From assembly GCF_014851675.1 (NCBI RefSeq), contig NZ_JACVAE010000005.1, positions 186,001 through 250,000 of the forward strand: DNA of 64,000 nt, in the 5' to 3' direction. The translations under genes were made by a program, and so were the position numbers. The first letter of the stretch is position 1; each line of letters starts with the position of its first letter. This DNA is from Rhizobium sp. ARZ01 (GTDB taxonomy: Bacteria; Pseudomonadota; Alphaproteobacteria; Rhizobiales; Rhizobiaceae). This document shows positions 52,329-61,599 of the stretch, piece after piece. A model generated the notes under the pieces. It made no database searches, was not told the origin of the DNA, and saw only the letters and a program-made list of their open reading frames with translations.

Positions 52329-52937
52329 ATGAAAGCACTTGTTACGGGGGCGACGCGTGCTCCCGGACGCGCGATCGCAACCACACTCGCAAAAGACGGT
52401 TGGGAAGTTCACGCCCTCGGTCGTGATCGAGTCGCGCTTGAGGAGATGCGCGGCGAGCACGGGATTGTGCCCCTGGCGATGGATCTGACGGATCGCGACT
52501 ATGTTCGGTTCGTCGTCGAAGGGATGGAGCCCGAGGTCGTCGTCCACGCAGCGCTGCGCTGGCCCGAGGAGACCCGTTTTCTCGGTCTTGCGGAAGCCGA
52601 CATCGATATGGCGCTCGAAGTCAATCTGTCCGCCACGCTGCATGTCACCCGAGCGGTCCTGCCCTCAATGATCGAACGAGGACGCGGAGCGTTCGTCATG
52701 CTCTCCCTGGACGACTGCGAGGCGAAAAGCGCTCTCGAACGGGCAGCCGCCGGAGCAATCGACGGTCTTGCGCGCGCTCTTGCCGACGAAATCGATGGCA
52801 GTGGGGTTTTCGTTCACCGCCTTTCCTTGGGAAAGCTGCCGTTTCAGCAGTTGGGATCGCAGGTCCTTGAGCTGTTGTCGGCATCCGGTTTTCAATCTCA
52901 AATCACCGAACGACAGGAACATGGAAATGGAACGTAA
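52329..52937 (+). CDS. SDR-like Rossmann protein lacking the catalytic Tyr/Lys
   Basis: A 202-residue short-chain-dehydrogenase-like protein. The cofactor part is good: MKALVTGATRAPGRAIATTL (T-G-x3-G-x-G variant, TGATRAPGRA), then MDLTDRDYVR and VVVHAALRWP. Where SDRs have Ser and Tyr-x-x-x-Lys, this protein has VMLSLDDCEAKSALERAAAG, with no Tyr or Lys at the expected spacing. It is also short. It may have lost dehydrogenase activity or serve as a binding or partner protein. ATG 52329 chosen; GGAG lies ~11 bases upstream. First gene of the operon, overlapping the ThDP-enzyme start by 11 bases. Confidence 0.75.
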   Translation: MKALVTGATRAPGRAIATTLAKDGWEVHALGRDRVALEEMRGEHGIVPLAMDLTDRDYVRFVVEGMEPEVVVHAALRWPEETRFLGLAEADIDMALEVNLSATLHVTRAVLPSMIERGRGAFVMLSLDDCEAKSALERAAAGAIDGLARALADEIDGSGVFVHRLSLGKLPFQQLGSQVLELLSASGFQSQITERQEHGNGT

Positions 52938-54603
52938 TGGAGGGCAGTTGCTCGTCGAGTGCCTCTTGGCGCTGGGGGCGACAAAGAGCTTCGGAGTGCC
53001 GGGGGAAAGCTATCTCGCAGTCCTCGATGCACTGCACGACACCGGGGGACGTCTTGACTATGTTCTCTGCCGCAACGAAGGGGGCGCCGCTTTCATGGCT
53101 GCGGCCTACGGCAAGCTGACCGGCCAGCCTGGCATCTGCTTCGTGACTCGCGGTCCTGGCGCCACCAACGCCTCGATCGGCGTGCACACCGCCATGCAGG
53201 ATTCCGCGCCGATGATCCTCTTCGTCGGCCAGGTCGGAACCGACATGAAGGGCCGGGAGGCGTTCCAGGAGGTCGATTACAAGGCCGTTTTCGGCACCAT
53301 GGCCAAATGGGTCGTCGAGATCGATCAGGTCGAACGCATCCCGGAAATCCTTTCGCGCGCCTGGACGCTTGCGGTTTCGGGCCGTCCCGGTCCGATTGTG
53401 ATTGCGCTGCCCGAGGACATGCTGACCTCGCTGACCGGGGCCGCGCCGCTTGCCGGTCCAGTCGAGATTGCCGAGCCCGCGCCGCCGGCTTCGGCCATGC
53501 AGCGCCTGCGCAATATACTGGAAGGCGCGAAGCGTCCCGTCATTCTTTACGGCGGCTGCAACTGGGCCGAGGGCTCGATGGCTACCGTCCAGCACTTTGC
53601 TGAAGCCTCCGACATTCCGGTCGTGTCCGTCTTCCGCTATCAGGATCAGTACGACAACGCCTCGCCGACTTTCTGCGGCGAAGCTGGCGTCGGCATGGTC
53701 GCCTCGGTCAAGGAACTGCTGCGCGAGGCCGATGTGATCCTCGCGATCAACAACCGCTTCGGGGAGAACTCCACGGACGGCTATACGCTGTTCGACGTGC
53801 CGCAACCGCGTCAGCAGATCATCCATGTCCACGGTTCGGACCTGGAGATCGGCAAGGTCTACCGGCCGGTGCTCGGCATTCACGCCGGTCCGAATGCTTT
53901 CGCGGAAGCACTGGGCGGTCTCGAACCCGTCGAGGGCGGATGGGCGGAGTGGCGCGCCAATGGGCGCGCCGCCTATGAAAAGGGCTTCGATCTCCCCGAC
54001 CTGCCTTCCCCGGTCGACATGGGCAAGGTCACGGCTCTCCTGAACGGCATCCTGCCGGAGGATGTGATCCTCACCAACGGCGCGGGCAATTTCACGGTCT
54101 GGCCCAACAAGTTCTTCAAGTTCGGGCCGAAGGCGCGTCTTCTCGCCCCGCAATCGGGTGCTATGGGCTATGGCGTTCCGGCGGCCGTGGCCGCCAAGGT
54201 CGCCTATCCCGGGCGCGCCGTCATCTGCTTCGCCGGCGACGGCGACTTCCAGATGAATTGCCAGGAACTGGCGACCGCCCTCCAGCATGGGGCGCAGCCG
54301 ATCATCCTTTTGCTCAACAACGGCATCTACGGCACGATCCGTGCCCATCAGGAGCGGCATTATCCGGAGCGTGTTTCCGGTACCACGATGGTCAATCCGG
54401 ATTTCGTGGCGCTCGCGAAGTCTTACGGTTTCCATGCCGAGCGTGTCGAAACGACGGCGGACTTTTCGGCCGCGTTCGAGCGCGCCCGGGCATCGAAGAC
54501 CGGCGCCCTCCTGGACCTCGACATTTCGCCTGAGGCGTTGACCCCGCGCCAGACGCTGAGCCAGATGCGCAAGGCTGCCCTTTCTGCAAAGGAAACCGCA
54601 TGA
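52927..54603 (+). CDS. ThDP-dependent acetolactate-synthase-like enzyme
   Basis: A ~558-residue thiamine-diphosphate enzyme of the acetohydroxyacid synthase/decarboxylase superfamily. Catalytic Glu51 is in LCRNEGGAAFMAAAYGKLTG; GPGATNASIGVHTAMQDSAP follows. A central Rossmann-like domain starts near KRPVILYGGCNW. The metal-ThDP motif is ICFAGDGDFQMNCQELATAL with LLNNGIYGTIRAHQ. Likely cleaves or joins a 2-oxo acid: decarboxylation, or transfer to an aldehyde. ATG 52927 is preferred by spacing from AGGA; ATG 52921 is possible. Stop overlaps the next start (ATGA). Not the anabolic IlvB, since no small subunit and the context is catabolic. Confidence 0.9.
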   Translation: MERNGGQLLVECLLALGATKSFGVPGESYLAVLDALHDTGGRLDYVLCRNEGGAAFMAAAYGKLTGQPGICFVTRGPGATNASIGVHTAMQDSAPMILFVGQVGTDMKGREAFQEVDYKAVFGTMAKWVVEIDQVERIPEILSRAWTLAVSGRPGPIVIALPEDMLTSLTGAAPLAGPVEIAEPAPPASAMQRLRNILEGAKRPVILYGGCNWAEGSMATVQHFAEASDIPVVSVFRYQDQYDNASPTFCGEAGVGMVASVKELLREADVILAINNRFGENSTDGYTLFDVPQPRQQIIHVHGSDLEIGKVYRPVLGIHAGPNAFAEALGGLEPVEGGWAEWRANGRAAYEKGFDLPDLPSPVDMGKVTALLNGILPEDVILTNGAGNFTVWPNKFFKFGPKARLLAPQSGAMGYGVPAAVAAKVAYPGRAVICFAGDGDFQMNCQELATALQHGAQPIILLLNNGIYGTIRAHQERHYPERVSGTTMVNPDFVALAKSYGFHAERVETTADFSAAFERARASKTGALLDLDISPEALTPRQTLSQMRKAALSAKETA

Positions 54604-56678
54604 CACAGCGTCACGACATCCGCCTGGGCGCCGATATCGGCGGCACCTTCACCGACATCGCGCTTGACGTGCGGGGCAAGCTCTTCTCGACGAAGGTGCT
54701 GACCAATTATTCTGCACCCGAACAGGCAATCCTCGACGGTATCGAGATTGTCGTCAGGGATGCAGGCATCGCGCCGAAGGATATCGATATTGTCATCCAC
54801 GGCACCACGCTTGCCACCAACGCGCTTATCGAGCGCCGCGGTGCCAGGACCGCGCTCGTCACCACCGAGGGCTTCCGAGACGTCATCGAGATGCGTACGG
54901 AAAATCGTTTCGAACAGTATGATCTCAGCCTCGTCCTGCCCAAGCCGCTGATCCCGCGCGAGGATCGCTTCCCGGTCAAGGGTCGCATCGATGCGCAGGG
55001 CAGGGAGCTTCAGCCGCTCGACGAAGCGGCGCTGGAAGCCCTAGCGGATATCATCGCGGAACGCGGTTTCGGGGCAGTGGCCATCGGCTTCATCCATTCC
55101 TACATGAACCCGGCGCACGAGGAGCGCGCCCGCGACATTCTCTCCAGGAAACTTTCTGTTCCGATCTCGATCTCGGCGGAAGTGTCGCCGCAGATGCGCG
55201 AGTTCGAGCGTTTCAATACGGTTTGTGCCAATGCCTATGTGCGTCCGCAGATGGCCGACTATCTGTCGCGCCTGCAGGTGCGGCTGAAGGAGATGGGCGC
55301 GGGCTGCCCGGTCTTCATGATCCATTCGGGTGGCGGGCTCATCTCGGTGGAGACGGCTTCCGAATTCCCGGTTCGCCTCGTCGAATCCGGCCCGGCGGGC
55401 GGTGCGATCTTTGCCGCTGACATCGCCCGCCGTTTCAGTCTCGACCGCGTCGTCTCCTATGATATGGGCGGCACGACCGCGAAAATCTGCCTCATCGATG
55501 ACTACCAGCCCCACACGGCGCGCACCTTCGAGGTTGCCCGCACCTACCGTTTCTGCAAAGGCTCGGGCATGCCGATCTCCATTCCGGTGATCGAGATGAT
55601 CGAGATCGGCGCGGGCGGCGGTTCCATCGCCTGGGTCGATGCCATGGGCCGGATCCAGGCCGGTCCGGAATCGGCTGCCTCGGAGCCGGGTCCGGCCTGC
55701 TACCAGCGCGGCGGCGAACGGCCGGCGATCACTGATGCGGATCTCGTGCTCGGCAAGCTCGATCCTGACAATTTCGCCGGCGGCAAAATCAAGCTCTCGG
55801 TCGATAACGCTAGCGCGGCGATTGCACGCGATGTCGGCGACAAGCTCAAGCTCGCTCCGGAAGCCGCCGCCTTCGGCATCGTTGAGGTGGTGGACGAGAA
55901 CATGGCCAATGCGGCGCGCGTCCATGCGGTCGAAAACGGCAAGAACATCTCGGAAAACATCATGATCGCCTTCGGCGGCGCCGCACCCCTGCATGCCGCT
56001 CGTCTCTGCGAGAAGCTCGGCGTGGAGCAGTGCCTCATTCCGCACGGAGCGGGCGTCGGTTCGGCCATCGGTTTCCTGAAAGCGCCGTTCGGCTACGAAG
56101 CGCTGGCTTCCAAGATCATGGGCCTGTCGAAATTCGATGCCGGACCGATCAACGCCATGCTCGACGAACTGAAGGCGACCGCCGAAGGGTTCGTGCGCGC
56201 CGGAACGAATGGGCAGATCGTGCGCGAAATCACCGCTTTCATGCGGTATGCGGGCCAGGGCTGGGAAATCCCGGTGGCGCTGCCCGACCGTGCCTTCACC
56301 GCAGCGGATACGGCCATGATCGAAGCCGCCTTCAAGGAGCGGTACGCCCAGTTCTTCGGCCGCGCGGTCGAAGGCCCGGAAATTGAATTCGTCACCTGGT
56401 CGGTCAAGGCGCAGGACGTCCGCCCCGAAAGCGAGCGCTTCGCCCTTGAAACGGACGGCGCGCCGGCGTCCGTGCCCGCGACGAGAGCCGTCTTCGATCC
56501 CGCCTCCGGCAAGACGCTGGAAACCGCGATTGTGTCGCGCGATACGCTCTCGCGAGGCGCGCGTGTGATCGGCCCTGCCGTCATCGTCGAGCGTGAAACG
56601 TCCACCATCGTCACGTCGCCGTTCGATGCCGTCATCCAGATCGACGGCACCATTCTTCTCGTGCGCAAAGGTCTCTGA
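54600..56678 (+). CDS. hyuA: Hydantoinase/oxoprolinase subunit A (HyuA-like)
   Basis: A 692-residue subunit A of ATP-dependent hydantoinase/5-oxoprolinase type enzymes, which open a cyclic amide or imide using ATP. Nucleotide-binding ASKHA-fold motifs are GADIGGTFTDIALD at the start and VVSYDMGGTTAKICLIDDY in the middle, with IMIAFGGAAPLHAARLCEKL later. HGTTLATNALIERRGARTAL is the usual N-terminal signature. Length and motif order are complete. ATGA overlap with the upstream gene; the B subunit starts 2 bases after its stop. Substrate not predictable from sequence. Confidence 0.92.
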   Translation: MTQRHDIRLGADIGGTFTDIALDVRGKLFSTKVLTNYSAPEQAILDGIEIVVRDAGIAPKDIDIVIHGTTLATNALIERRGARTALVTTEGFRDVIEMRTENRFEQYDLSLVLPKPLIPREDRFPVKGRIDAQGRELQPLDEAALEALADIIAERGFGAVAIGFIHSYMNPAHEERARDILSRKLSVPISISAEVSPQMREFERFNTVCANAYVRPQMADYLSRLQVRLKEMGAGCPVFMIHSGGGLISVETASEFPVRLVESGPAGGAIFAADIARRFSLDRVVSYDMGGTTAKICLIDDYQPHTARTFEVARTYRFCKGSGMPISIPVIEMIEIGAGGGSIAWVDAMGRIQAGPESAASEPGPACYQRGGERPAITDADLVLGKLDPDNFAGGKIKLSVDNASAAIARDVGDKLKLAPEAAAFGIVEVVDENMANAARVHAVENGKNISENIMIAFGGAAPLHAARLCEKLGVEQCLIPHGAGVGSAIGFLKAPFGYEALASKIMGLSKFDAGPINAMLDELKATAEGFVRAGTNGQIVREITAFMRYAGQGWEIPVALPDRAFTAADTAMIEAAFKERYAQFFGRAVEGPEIEFVTWSVKAQDVRPESERFALETDGAPASVPATRAVFDPASGKTLETAIVSRDTLSRGARVIGPAVIVERETSTIVTSPFDAVIQIDGTILLVRKGL

Positions 56679-56680
56679 TC

Positions 56681-58300
56681 ATGAGCGATATCAATGAAAT
56701 TCGCATGCAGGTCATGTGGAACCGTCTGATCTCGGTCGTTGAGGAACAGGCGCTGACGCTGCTGCGCACCGCGTTTTCCACCTCTGTCCGCGAGGCGGGC
56801 GATCTTTCGGCCGGCGTCTATAACGCCAAGGGCGAGATGCTGGCGCAAGCCGTTACCGGCACGCCCGGCCACGTCAACACCATGGCCGAGGCGGTGCTGC
56901 ACTTCATCGCCGAAATCCCGCGCGAGGAAATGTATCCCGGAGACACCTACGTCACAAACGATCCGTGGAAGGGCACCGGCCACCTCCACGATATCACCAT
57001 GGTCTCGCCGTCGTTCAAGGGAGAGGAACTGATCGGCTTCTTCGCCTGCACGGCGCATGTGGTCGATGTCGGCGGGCGCGGCTTCGGGGCGGATGGCAAG
57101 TCGGTCTATGAAGAAGGCATCCAGATCCCGATCATGAAGTTCGCCGAGCGCGGCACGGTGAACAAGGACCTCCTGAAGATCCTGCGCCTCAATGTGCGCG
57201 AGCCGAACCAGGTGATCGGCGACTTCTTCTCGCTCGCTGCCTGCAACGACGTCGGCCACAAGCGGCTGATCGAGATGCTGGACGAGGTCGGCTACGACAA
57301 TCTCGACACGCTTGGCGATTTCATCCTGTCGCGCACGCACACTGCAACGATGGACCGCATCGCCGGCCTGCCGAAGGGGGCATGGACGAACGAGATGCTG
57401 ACGGACGGCTATGATGTACCGATCAAGCTTGCGGCCGAGGTCTCGATCACCGACATGGGTGTCAATGTCGATTTCTCCGGTACGGACGGGATGAGCCGCT
57501 GGGGCATCAACGTGCCGCTGATCTATACGAAAGCCTATGCATGCTACGCGCTAAAATGCGTGGTGGCGCCGGATATTCCGAACAATTCGGCGTCTCTCGC
57601 CGTCTTCAACGTTTCCTCGCCGACCAACATCCTCAATGCCGAGCGGCCGGCGCCGGTATCGGTGCGCCACGTCATCGGCCATATGGTGCCGGACCTTGTA
57701 CTCGGCGCGCTTGCCAAGGCGCTGCCCGGCAAGATTCTCGCCGAAGGTGCAGCCGCCTTGTGGAATATCCATATTTCGGCCCGCCCGGTCGCCGGCGCTT
57801 CCGGGCGCCGTGCCGAGGTGCTGATGTTCAACTCGGGCGGCATGGGTGCGCGCCCGGGCATCGATGGCTTGTCTTCGACGGCCTTTCCTTCGGGCGTCCA
57901 TACCATGCCGATCGAAGCGACCGAGCATACCGGTCCCATTGTCGTCTGGCGCAAGGAACTTCGCCCCGATTCCGGCGGCGCGGGCAAATATCGCGGCGGC
58001 CTCGGCCAGATCATCGAGATCGCGCCCGCGGAGGGGCATGAGTTTGATTTTTCCGCGATGTTCGACCGTATCGCGACTCCGCCGCGCGGGCGCGATGGGG
58101 GTGAAGACGGAGCACCCGGTTCGGCAAAGCTCGACGATGGAACGAAGCTGCGTCCCAAGGGCTGGCAGCATGTGCCGGCGGGCCGCCGGCTGGTACTGGA
58201 ACTGCCGGGCGGCGGCGGATTTGGAAGCCCGGCCGAGCGCTCGGCCGAAGCCTGGGCCGAGGACCTGTCGAAGGGTTACGTGACGGAGAAGAGACAATGA
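56681..58300 (+). CDS. hyuB: Hydantoinase subunit B (HyuB-like)
   Basis: A 539-residue partner of HyuA. Family motifs: VREAGDLSAGVYNAKGEMLA, TGTPGHVNTMAEAVLHFIAE, YVTNDPWKGTGHLHDITMVS, and PNNSASLAVFNVSSPTN, with a Gly-rich end ELPGGGGFGSPAERS. Together with the A subunit it forms the hydrolase; sequence places it among N-methylhydantoinase/oxoprolinase B proteins. Its stop overlaps the aminotransferase start by 4 bases. Confidence 0.92.
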   Translation: MSDINEIRMQVMWNRLISVVEEQALTLLRTAFSTSVREAGDLSAGVYNAKGEMLAQAVTGTPGHVNTMAEAVLHFIAEIPREEMYPGDTYVTNDPWKGTGHLHDITMVSPSFKGEELIGFFACTAHVVDVGGRGFGADGKSVYEEGIQIPIMKFAERGTVNKDLLKILRLNVREPNQVIGDFFSLAACNDVGHKRLIEMLDEVGYDNLDTLGDFILSRTHTATMDRIAGLPKGAWTNEMLTDGYDVPIKLAAEVSITDMGVNVDFSGTDGMSRWGINVPLIYTKAYACYALKCVVAPDIPNNSASLAVFNVSSPTNILNAERPAPVSVRHVIGHMVPDLVLGALAKALPGKILAEGAAALWNIHISARPVAGASGRRAEVLMFNSGGMGARPGIDGLSSTAFPSGVHTMPIEATEHTGPIVVWRKELRPDSGGAGKYRGGLGQIIEIAPAEGHEFDFSAMFDRIATPPRGRDGGEDGAPGSAKLDDGTKLRPKGWQHVPAGRRLVLELPGGGGFGSPAERSAEAWAEDLSKGYVTEKRQ

Positions 58301-59502
58301 GCCACATCGCAAGCCGGCTTTCCGCCGTCAAACCTTCCGCCTCCATGGCCGTCTCGCAGGCCGCCAAGGAGCTGGCGGCGACCGGGATCGACGTGATCGA
58401 TCTCGGTCTCGGCGAGCCGGACTTTCCGGCTCCCGCCCACATCACCGAGGCCGCCTTCGAGGCGGCGCGCAAGGAGCGGATGCTCTATACCGCTTCGCTC
58501 GGCACCCCGGACCTACGCAAGGCGATCGTCGCCAAGTTCAAGCGTGAAAACGGCCTCGATTATGCCATCGACGAGATCGCGGTTGCCAATGGCGCCAAGC
58601 AGATCATCTTCAATGCGCTGATGGCGACCCTGGAGGAGGGTGACGAGGCGATCCTGCCGGCGCCTTACTTCGTCTCCTATCCGGAAATGGTGAAGCTTTT
58701 CGGCGGAGTGCCGGTCACCCCGGCCTGCCGGGCCGAAAACGGCTTTCGCCTGACGCCCGAGGTGCTGGAAGCGGCGCTCTCGGAAAAGACGCGGTGGCTA
58801 TTCCTGAACATGCCGGGCAATCCGTCGGGCGCGGTTTATACCGAGGCGCAGTTGCAGGCGCTCGGCGCGGTGCTCGCCAAATATCCTGATGTCATGATCC
58901 TCTCGGATGAAATCTACGAACACATCATCTTCGACGGGCGCACCTTCGTCTCCTTCGGCACGGCCTGCCCGGAATTGCGCGATCGTTCGCTGATCGTCAA
59001 TGGCATGTCCAAGGCCTATGCCATGACCGGTTGGCGCGTCGGCTATGCCGCCGGCCCGAAGGATCTGATCAAGGCGATGGCGACGATCCAGAGCCAGTCC
59101 TGCACCTCCGTTTCCGCCCCGGCGCAGATCGCGGCCAAGGCGGCGCTGGAGGGGCCGCAGGATTGCGTTGCCGAGTTCCGCACGGCGTTCGAGCGCCGCC
59201 GCCACCTCGTGGTCGAGGGCATCGCGAAAATCAACGCGCTGAGCCTTGATCCACCGGAAGGCGCCTTCTACGCCTATATCGGCTGTGCGGCGCTGATCGG
59301 TGCGAAAACTCCGTCCGGCCAGACGCTGGAAGACGATATCGCCGTCGCAAAGTACCTCCTCGATGAGGGGCATGTGGCGGCCGTTCCGGGCACGGCTTAC
59401 GGCCTTTCGCCCTTCTTCCGCATCTCCACCGCGACCTCGGACGAAGTTTTGGCCGAGGCGGTGAAGCGTATCGGCGCGGCCGTCGCTAAACTCGAATTCT
59501 GA
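58297..59502 (+). CDS. PLP-dependent aspartate-type aminotransferase
   Basis: A 401-residue class I aminotransferase. The N-terminal signature is IDLGLGEPDFPAPAHI; substrate and PLP contacts are in LYTASLGTPDLRKAIVAKF and MPGNPSGAVY. The PLP-binding Lys lies in VNGMSKAYAMTGWRVGYAAG, and the carboxylate Arg in FFRISTATSDEVL. Moves an amino group between an amino acid and a 2-oxo acid; in this operon it could prepare the 2-oxo acid used by the ThDP enzyme (inference). Followed after 12 bases by the dehydrogenase. Confidence 0.92.
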   Translation: MSHIASRLSAVKPSASMAVSQAAKELAATGIDVIDLGLGEPDFPAPAHITEAAFEAARKERMLYTASLGTPDLRKAIVAKFKRENGLDYAIDEIAVANGAKQIIFNALMATLEEGDEAILPAPYFVSYPEMVKLFGGVPVTPACRAENGFRLTPEVLEAALSEKTRWLFLNMPGNPSGAVYTEAQLQALGAVLAKYPDVMILSDEIYEHIIFDGRTFVSFGTACPELRDRSLIVNGMSKAYAMTGWRVGYAAGPKDLIKAMATIQSQSCTSVSAPAQIAAKAALEGPQDCVAEFRTAFERRRHLVVEGIAKINALSLDPPEGAFYAYIGCAALIGAKTPSGQTLEDDIAVAKYLLDEGHVAAVPGTAYGLSPFFRISTATSDEVLAEAVKRIGAAVAKLEF

Positions 59503-59514
59503 TTGGAAGGAAGA

Positions 59515-60333
59515 ATGTCCAAGCTCTACAAGACCATTCTGATCACGGGCGCGGCCGGCCGTCTTGGTACGGAACTGCGTCGGGGCCTTGCACCACTGGC
59601 CGATAGGCTGCGCCTGGCCGATATCGGCGAGATCAAGGACCTGCAGCCGAACGAGGAAGCGATGGTCTTCGACCTTGCCGACGAAGCCGCCGTGATGAAG
59701 GCGGTCGAGTGTGTCGACGCCATCGTGCATTTCGGCGGCGTTCCGCTGGAGCGCCCCTGGCAGGATATCCTCGATGCCAATATCCGCGGCAGCTACCATA
59801 TCTATGAGGCTGCCCGGAAGCATGGCGTCAAGCGCGTCGTCTATGCCTCCTCGGTCCATGCGATCGGCTATCACACGCTGGAAGCCCATATCGATACGGA
59901 TGCGCCAGTCCGGCCAGACAGCCTCTACGGCGTTTCCAAATGCTTCGTCGAAGCGCTTAGCCGCTTCTACTGGGACAAGTTCGGGCTGGAGAGCGTGTGC
60001 CTTCGCATCTTCTCCTCGTTCCCGGAGCCGGCGGATCGCCGCATGCTCTGGTCCTGGCTGTCCTTCGAGGATTGCATTCGCCTGGTGACGGCTAGCCTGA
60101 CGGCGCCGCGCGTCGGCCACACGATCAGCTTCGGCTTGTCCGACAACGCCATCAAGCCGGTCGACAATTCCAGGGCCGGCCATCTCGGTTACGTGTCGCA
60201 GGATAGTACGGAGTGCTTCCGCGCCAAGGTCGAGGCGGACAAGCCGCCGGTTGATCCGAAGGCGCCTTCCACCCTTTACCTCGGCGGATGGTTCGTCGAT
60301 ATCGGCCATCCCAATGATGAGGTTTCGAAATGA
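59515..60333 (+). CDS. NAD-dependent epimerase/uronate-dehydrogenase-like enzyme
   Basis: A 272-residue extended-SDR protein resembling uronate dehydrogenase (Udh). Cofactor motif ILITGAAGRLGTELRRGL, acidic residue binding NAD in LRLADIGEIKD, catalytic Ser in VVYASSVHAIGY and Tyr-x-x-x-Lys in DSLYGVSKCFVEALSRF. C-terminal SRAGHLGYVSQDSTECFRAK resembles Udh substrate-binding ends. Oxidation of a hydroxy or aldehyde (aldose-like) compound to an acid or lactone is probable. ATG 59515 has GGAAGGAA upstream. Stop overlaps the next start. Confidence 0.88.
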   Translation: MSKLYKTILITGAAGRLGTELRRGLAPLADRLRLADIGEIKDLQPNEEAMVFDLADEAAVMKAVECVDAIVHFGGVPLERPWQDILDANIRGSYHIYEAARKHGVKRVVYASSVHAIGYHTLEAHIDTDAPVRPDSLYGVSKCFVEALSRFYWDKFGLESVCLRIFSSFPEPADRRMLWSWLSFEDCIRLVTASLTAPRVGHTISFGLSDNAIKPVDNSRAGHLGYVSQDSTECFRAKVEADKPPVDPKAPSTLYLGGWFVDIGHPNDEVSK

Positions 60334-61535
60334 AAGACCAGTATGACGTCGTCATCATCGGCGGCGCGGTGATCGGTTCCGCCGTCGCCTACTATCTCGC
60401 GGCCAATCCCGATTTCGACGGCTCGGTGCTCGTCGTCGAACGCGACCCAACCTACTTGAAAGCGGCGACCTCCCTATCTTCCTCTTCGATACGCACACAG
60501 TTTTCCAATCCGATCAATGTGAAGATCAGCCAGTATGGCTCCGAGGTCATCCGCAATTTCGGGGAGATGATGCAGGTCGGCGACGATAAGCCCGACCTCG
60601 GCTTCCATTCAGGTGGGTACCTGTTCCTCGCTAACACTGCGGAGCAGGTACAAGTCCTCAAGGAGAACCATGAGGCACAGGTTTCCTGTGGTGCGGACGT
60701 CGTACTCTGGAGCCGTGATGAATTGGCAAATGCCTTCCCGCATCTGAATGTGGCGGATATCGAGCTGGCCTCCTACGGCCGTTCCGGCGAAGGCTGGTTC
60801 AATAATACGGGCCTGATGTATGGCTTCAAGAACAAGGCGCGCTCGCTGGGCGTCGATTATGTCACGGATGAAGCCGTAGCCATCGGCCGCGATAGCGACA
60901 GGGTGACGTCGGTAACTTTGAAGTCGGGCTCGGTCGTGAAGGCTGGCACGATCGTCAACGCCTCCGGCCCACGCGCGGCGATCACCGCCCGCATGGCCGG
61001 CCTCGATATTCCGGTCGAGCCGCGCAAGCGCACATTGTTCGTGTTCGATTGCGCCGGTACGCCGGAGGGAACCGCGAACGTCAACCAGGGGCGGCTTCCG
61101 CTGATGATCGATCCGTCCGGCGTGTTCTGCCGGCCTGAAGGTCGCTTCTTCCTGACGGGTTGCCCTCCCGTGGAGGACCCGGCGGCCGATTGGGACGATT
61201 TCGAACCGCGCTACGAAGAGTTCGAGGAGATCATCTGGCCGGCTCTTGCCGAACGGTCGCCCCAGTTCGAAGCGATCAAGGTGGTGAACCAGTGGGCGGG
61301 TCATTACGACTTCAATGTCCTCGATCACAATCTGATCGTCGGCCGTCATCCCGCGGTGCGCAATTTCGTCTTCGCCAACGGCTTTTCCGGCCATGGCCTG
61401 CAGCAGGGGCCGGCGACGGGACGAGGCGTGTCAGAGTTGATCATCTACGGCGAATATCGCACATTGGACCTGACGGAAGTCGGCTATGAGCGTGTCGTGG
61501 AGAATCGCCCGTTCCTCGAAAAAGCCGTGATTTAA
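60330..61535 (+). CDS. DAO-family FAD-dependent oxidoreductase
   Basis: A 401-residue flavoprotein of the D-amino-acid/sarcosine oxidase family. FAD motif VVIIGGAVIGSAVAYYLA near the N-terminus (GxGxxG read as GGAVIG), then a Ser/Thr-rich stretch ATSLSSSSIRTQFSNPINVK and PDLGFHSGGYLFLAN. The final FAD contacts are in FVFANGFSGHGLQQGPATGR. Probably oxidises a secondary or tertiary amine or amino acid, giving an imine and electrons to oxygen or an ETF acceptor; etfAB lies ~1.1 kb away but in opposite orientation. Last gene of the operon, followed by a terminator. Confidence 0.9.
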   Translation: MKDQYDVVIIGGAVIGSAVAYYLAANPDFDGSVLVVERDPTYLKAATSLSSSSIRTQFSNPINVKISQYGSEVIRNFGEMMQVGDDKPDLGFHSGGYLFLANTAEQVQVLKENHEAQVSCGADVVLWSRDELANAFPHLNVADIELASYGRSGEGWFNNTGLMYGFKNKARSLGVDYVTDEAVAIGRDSDRVTSVTLKSGSVVKAGTIVNASGPRAAITARMAGLDIPVEPRKRTLFVFDCAGTPEGTANVNQGRLPLMIDPSGVFCRPEGRFFLTGCPPVEDPAADWDDFEPRYEEFEEIIWPALAERSPQFEAIKVVNQWAGHYDFNVLDHNLIVGRHPAVRNFVFANGFSGHGLQQGPATGRGVSELIIYGEYRTLDLTEVGYERVVENRPFLEKAVI

Positions 61536-61544
61536 TCATCGTAG

Positions 61545-61566
61545 GCTCCGCCGGCAGGCGGAGCCG
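61545..61566 (+). terminator. Rho-independent terminator of the catabolic operon
   Basis: GGCTCCGCC and GGCGGAGCC form a perfect 9-bp stem with the loop GGCA, then GTTATATTT. It lies 9 bases after the operon's last stop. Confidence 0.85.
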
Positions 61567-61599
61567 TTATATTTAGATATCGCCTGTCGGGAGGGCGGA

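Noticed and set aside
52903..54606. 567-residue minus-strand frame opposite the ThDP enzyme
   Set aside because: Shadow frame; plus strand has the catalytic Glu and GDG motif.
58798..60309. 503-residue minus-strand frame opposite the aminotransferase and dehydrogenase
   Set aside because: Shadow frame produced by high third-position GC; no family motifs.
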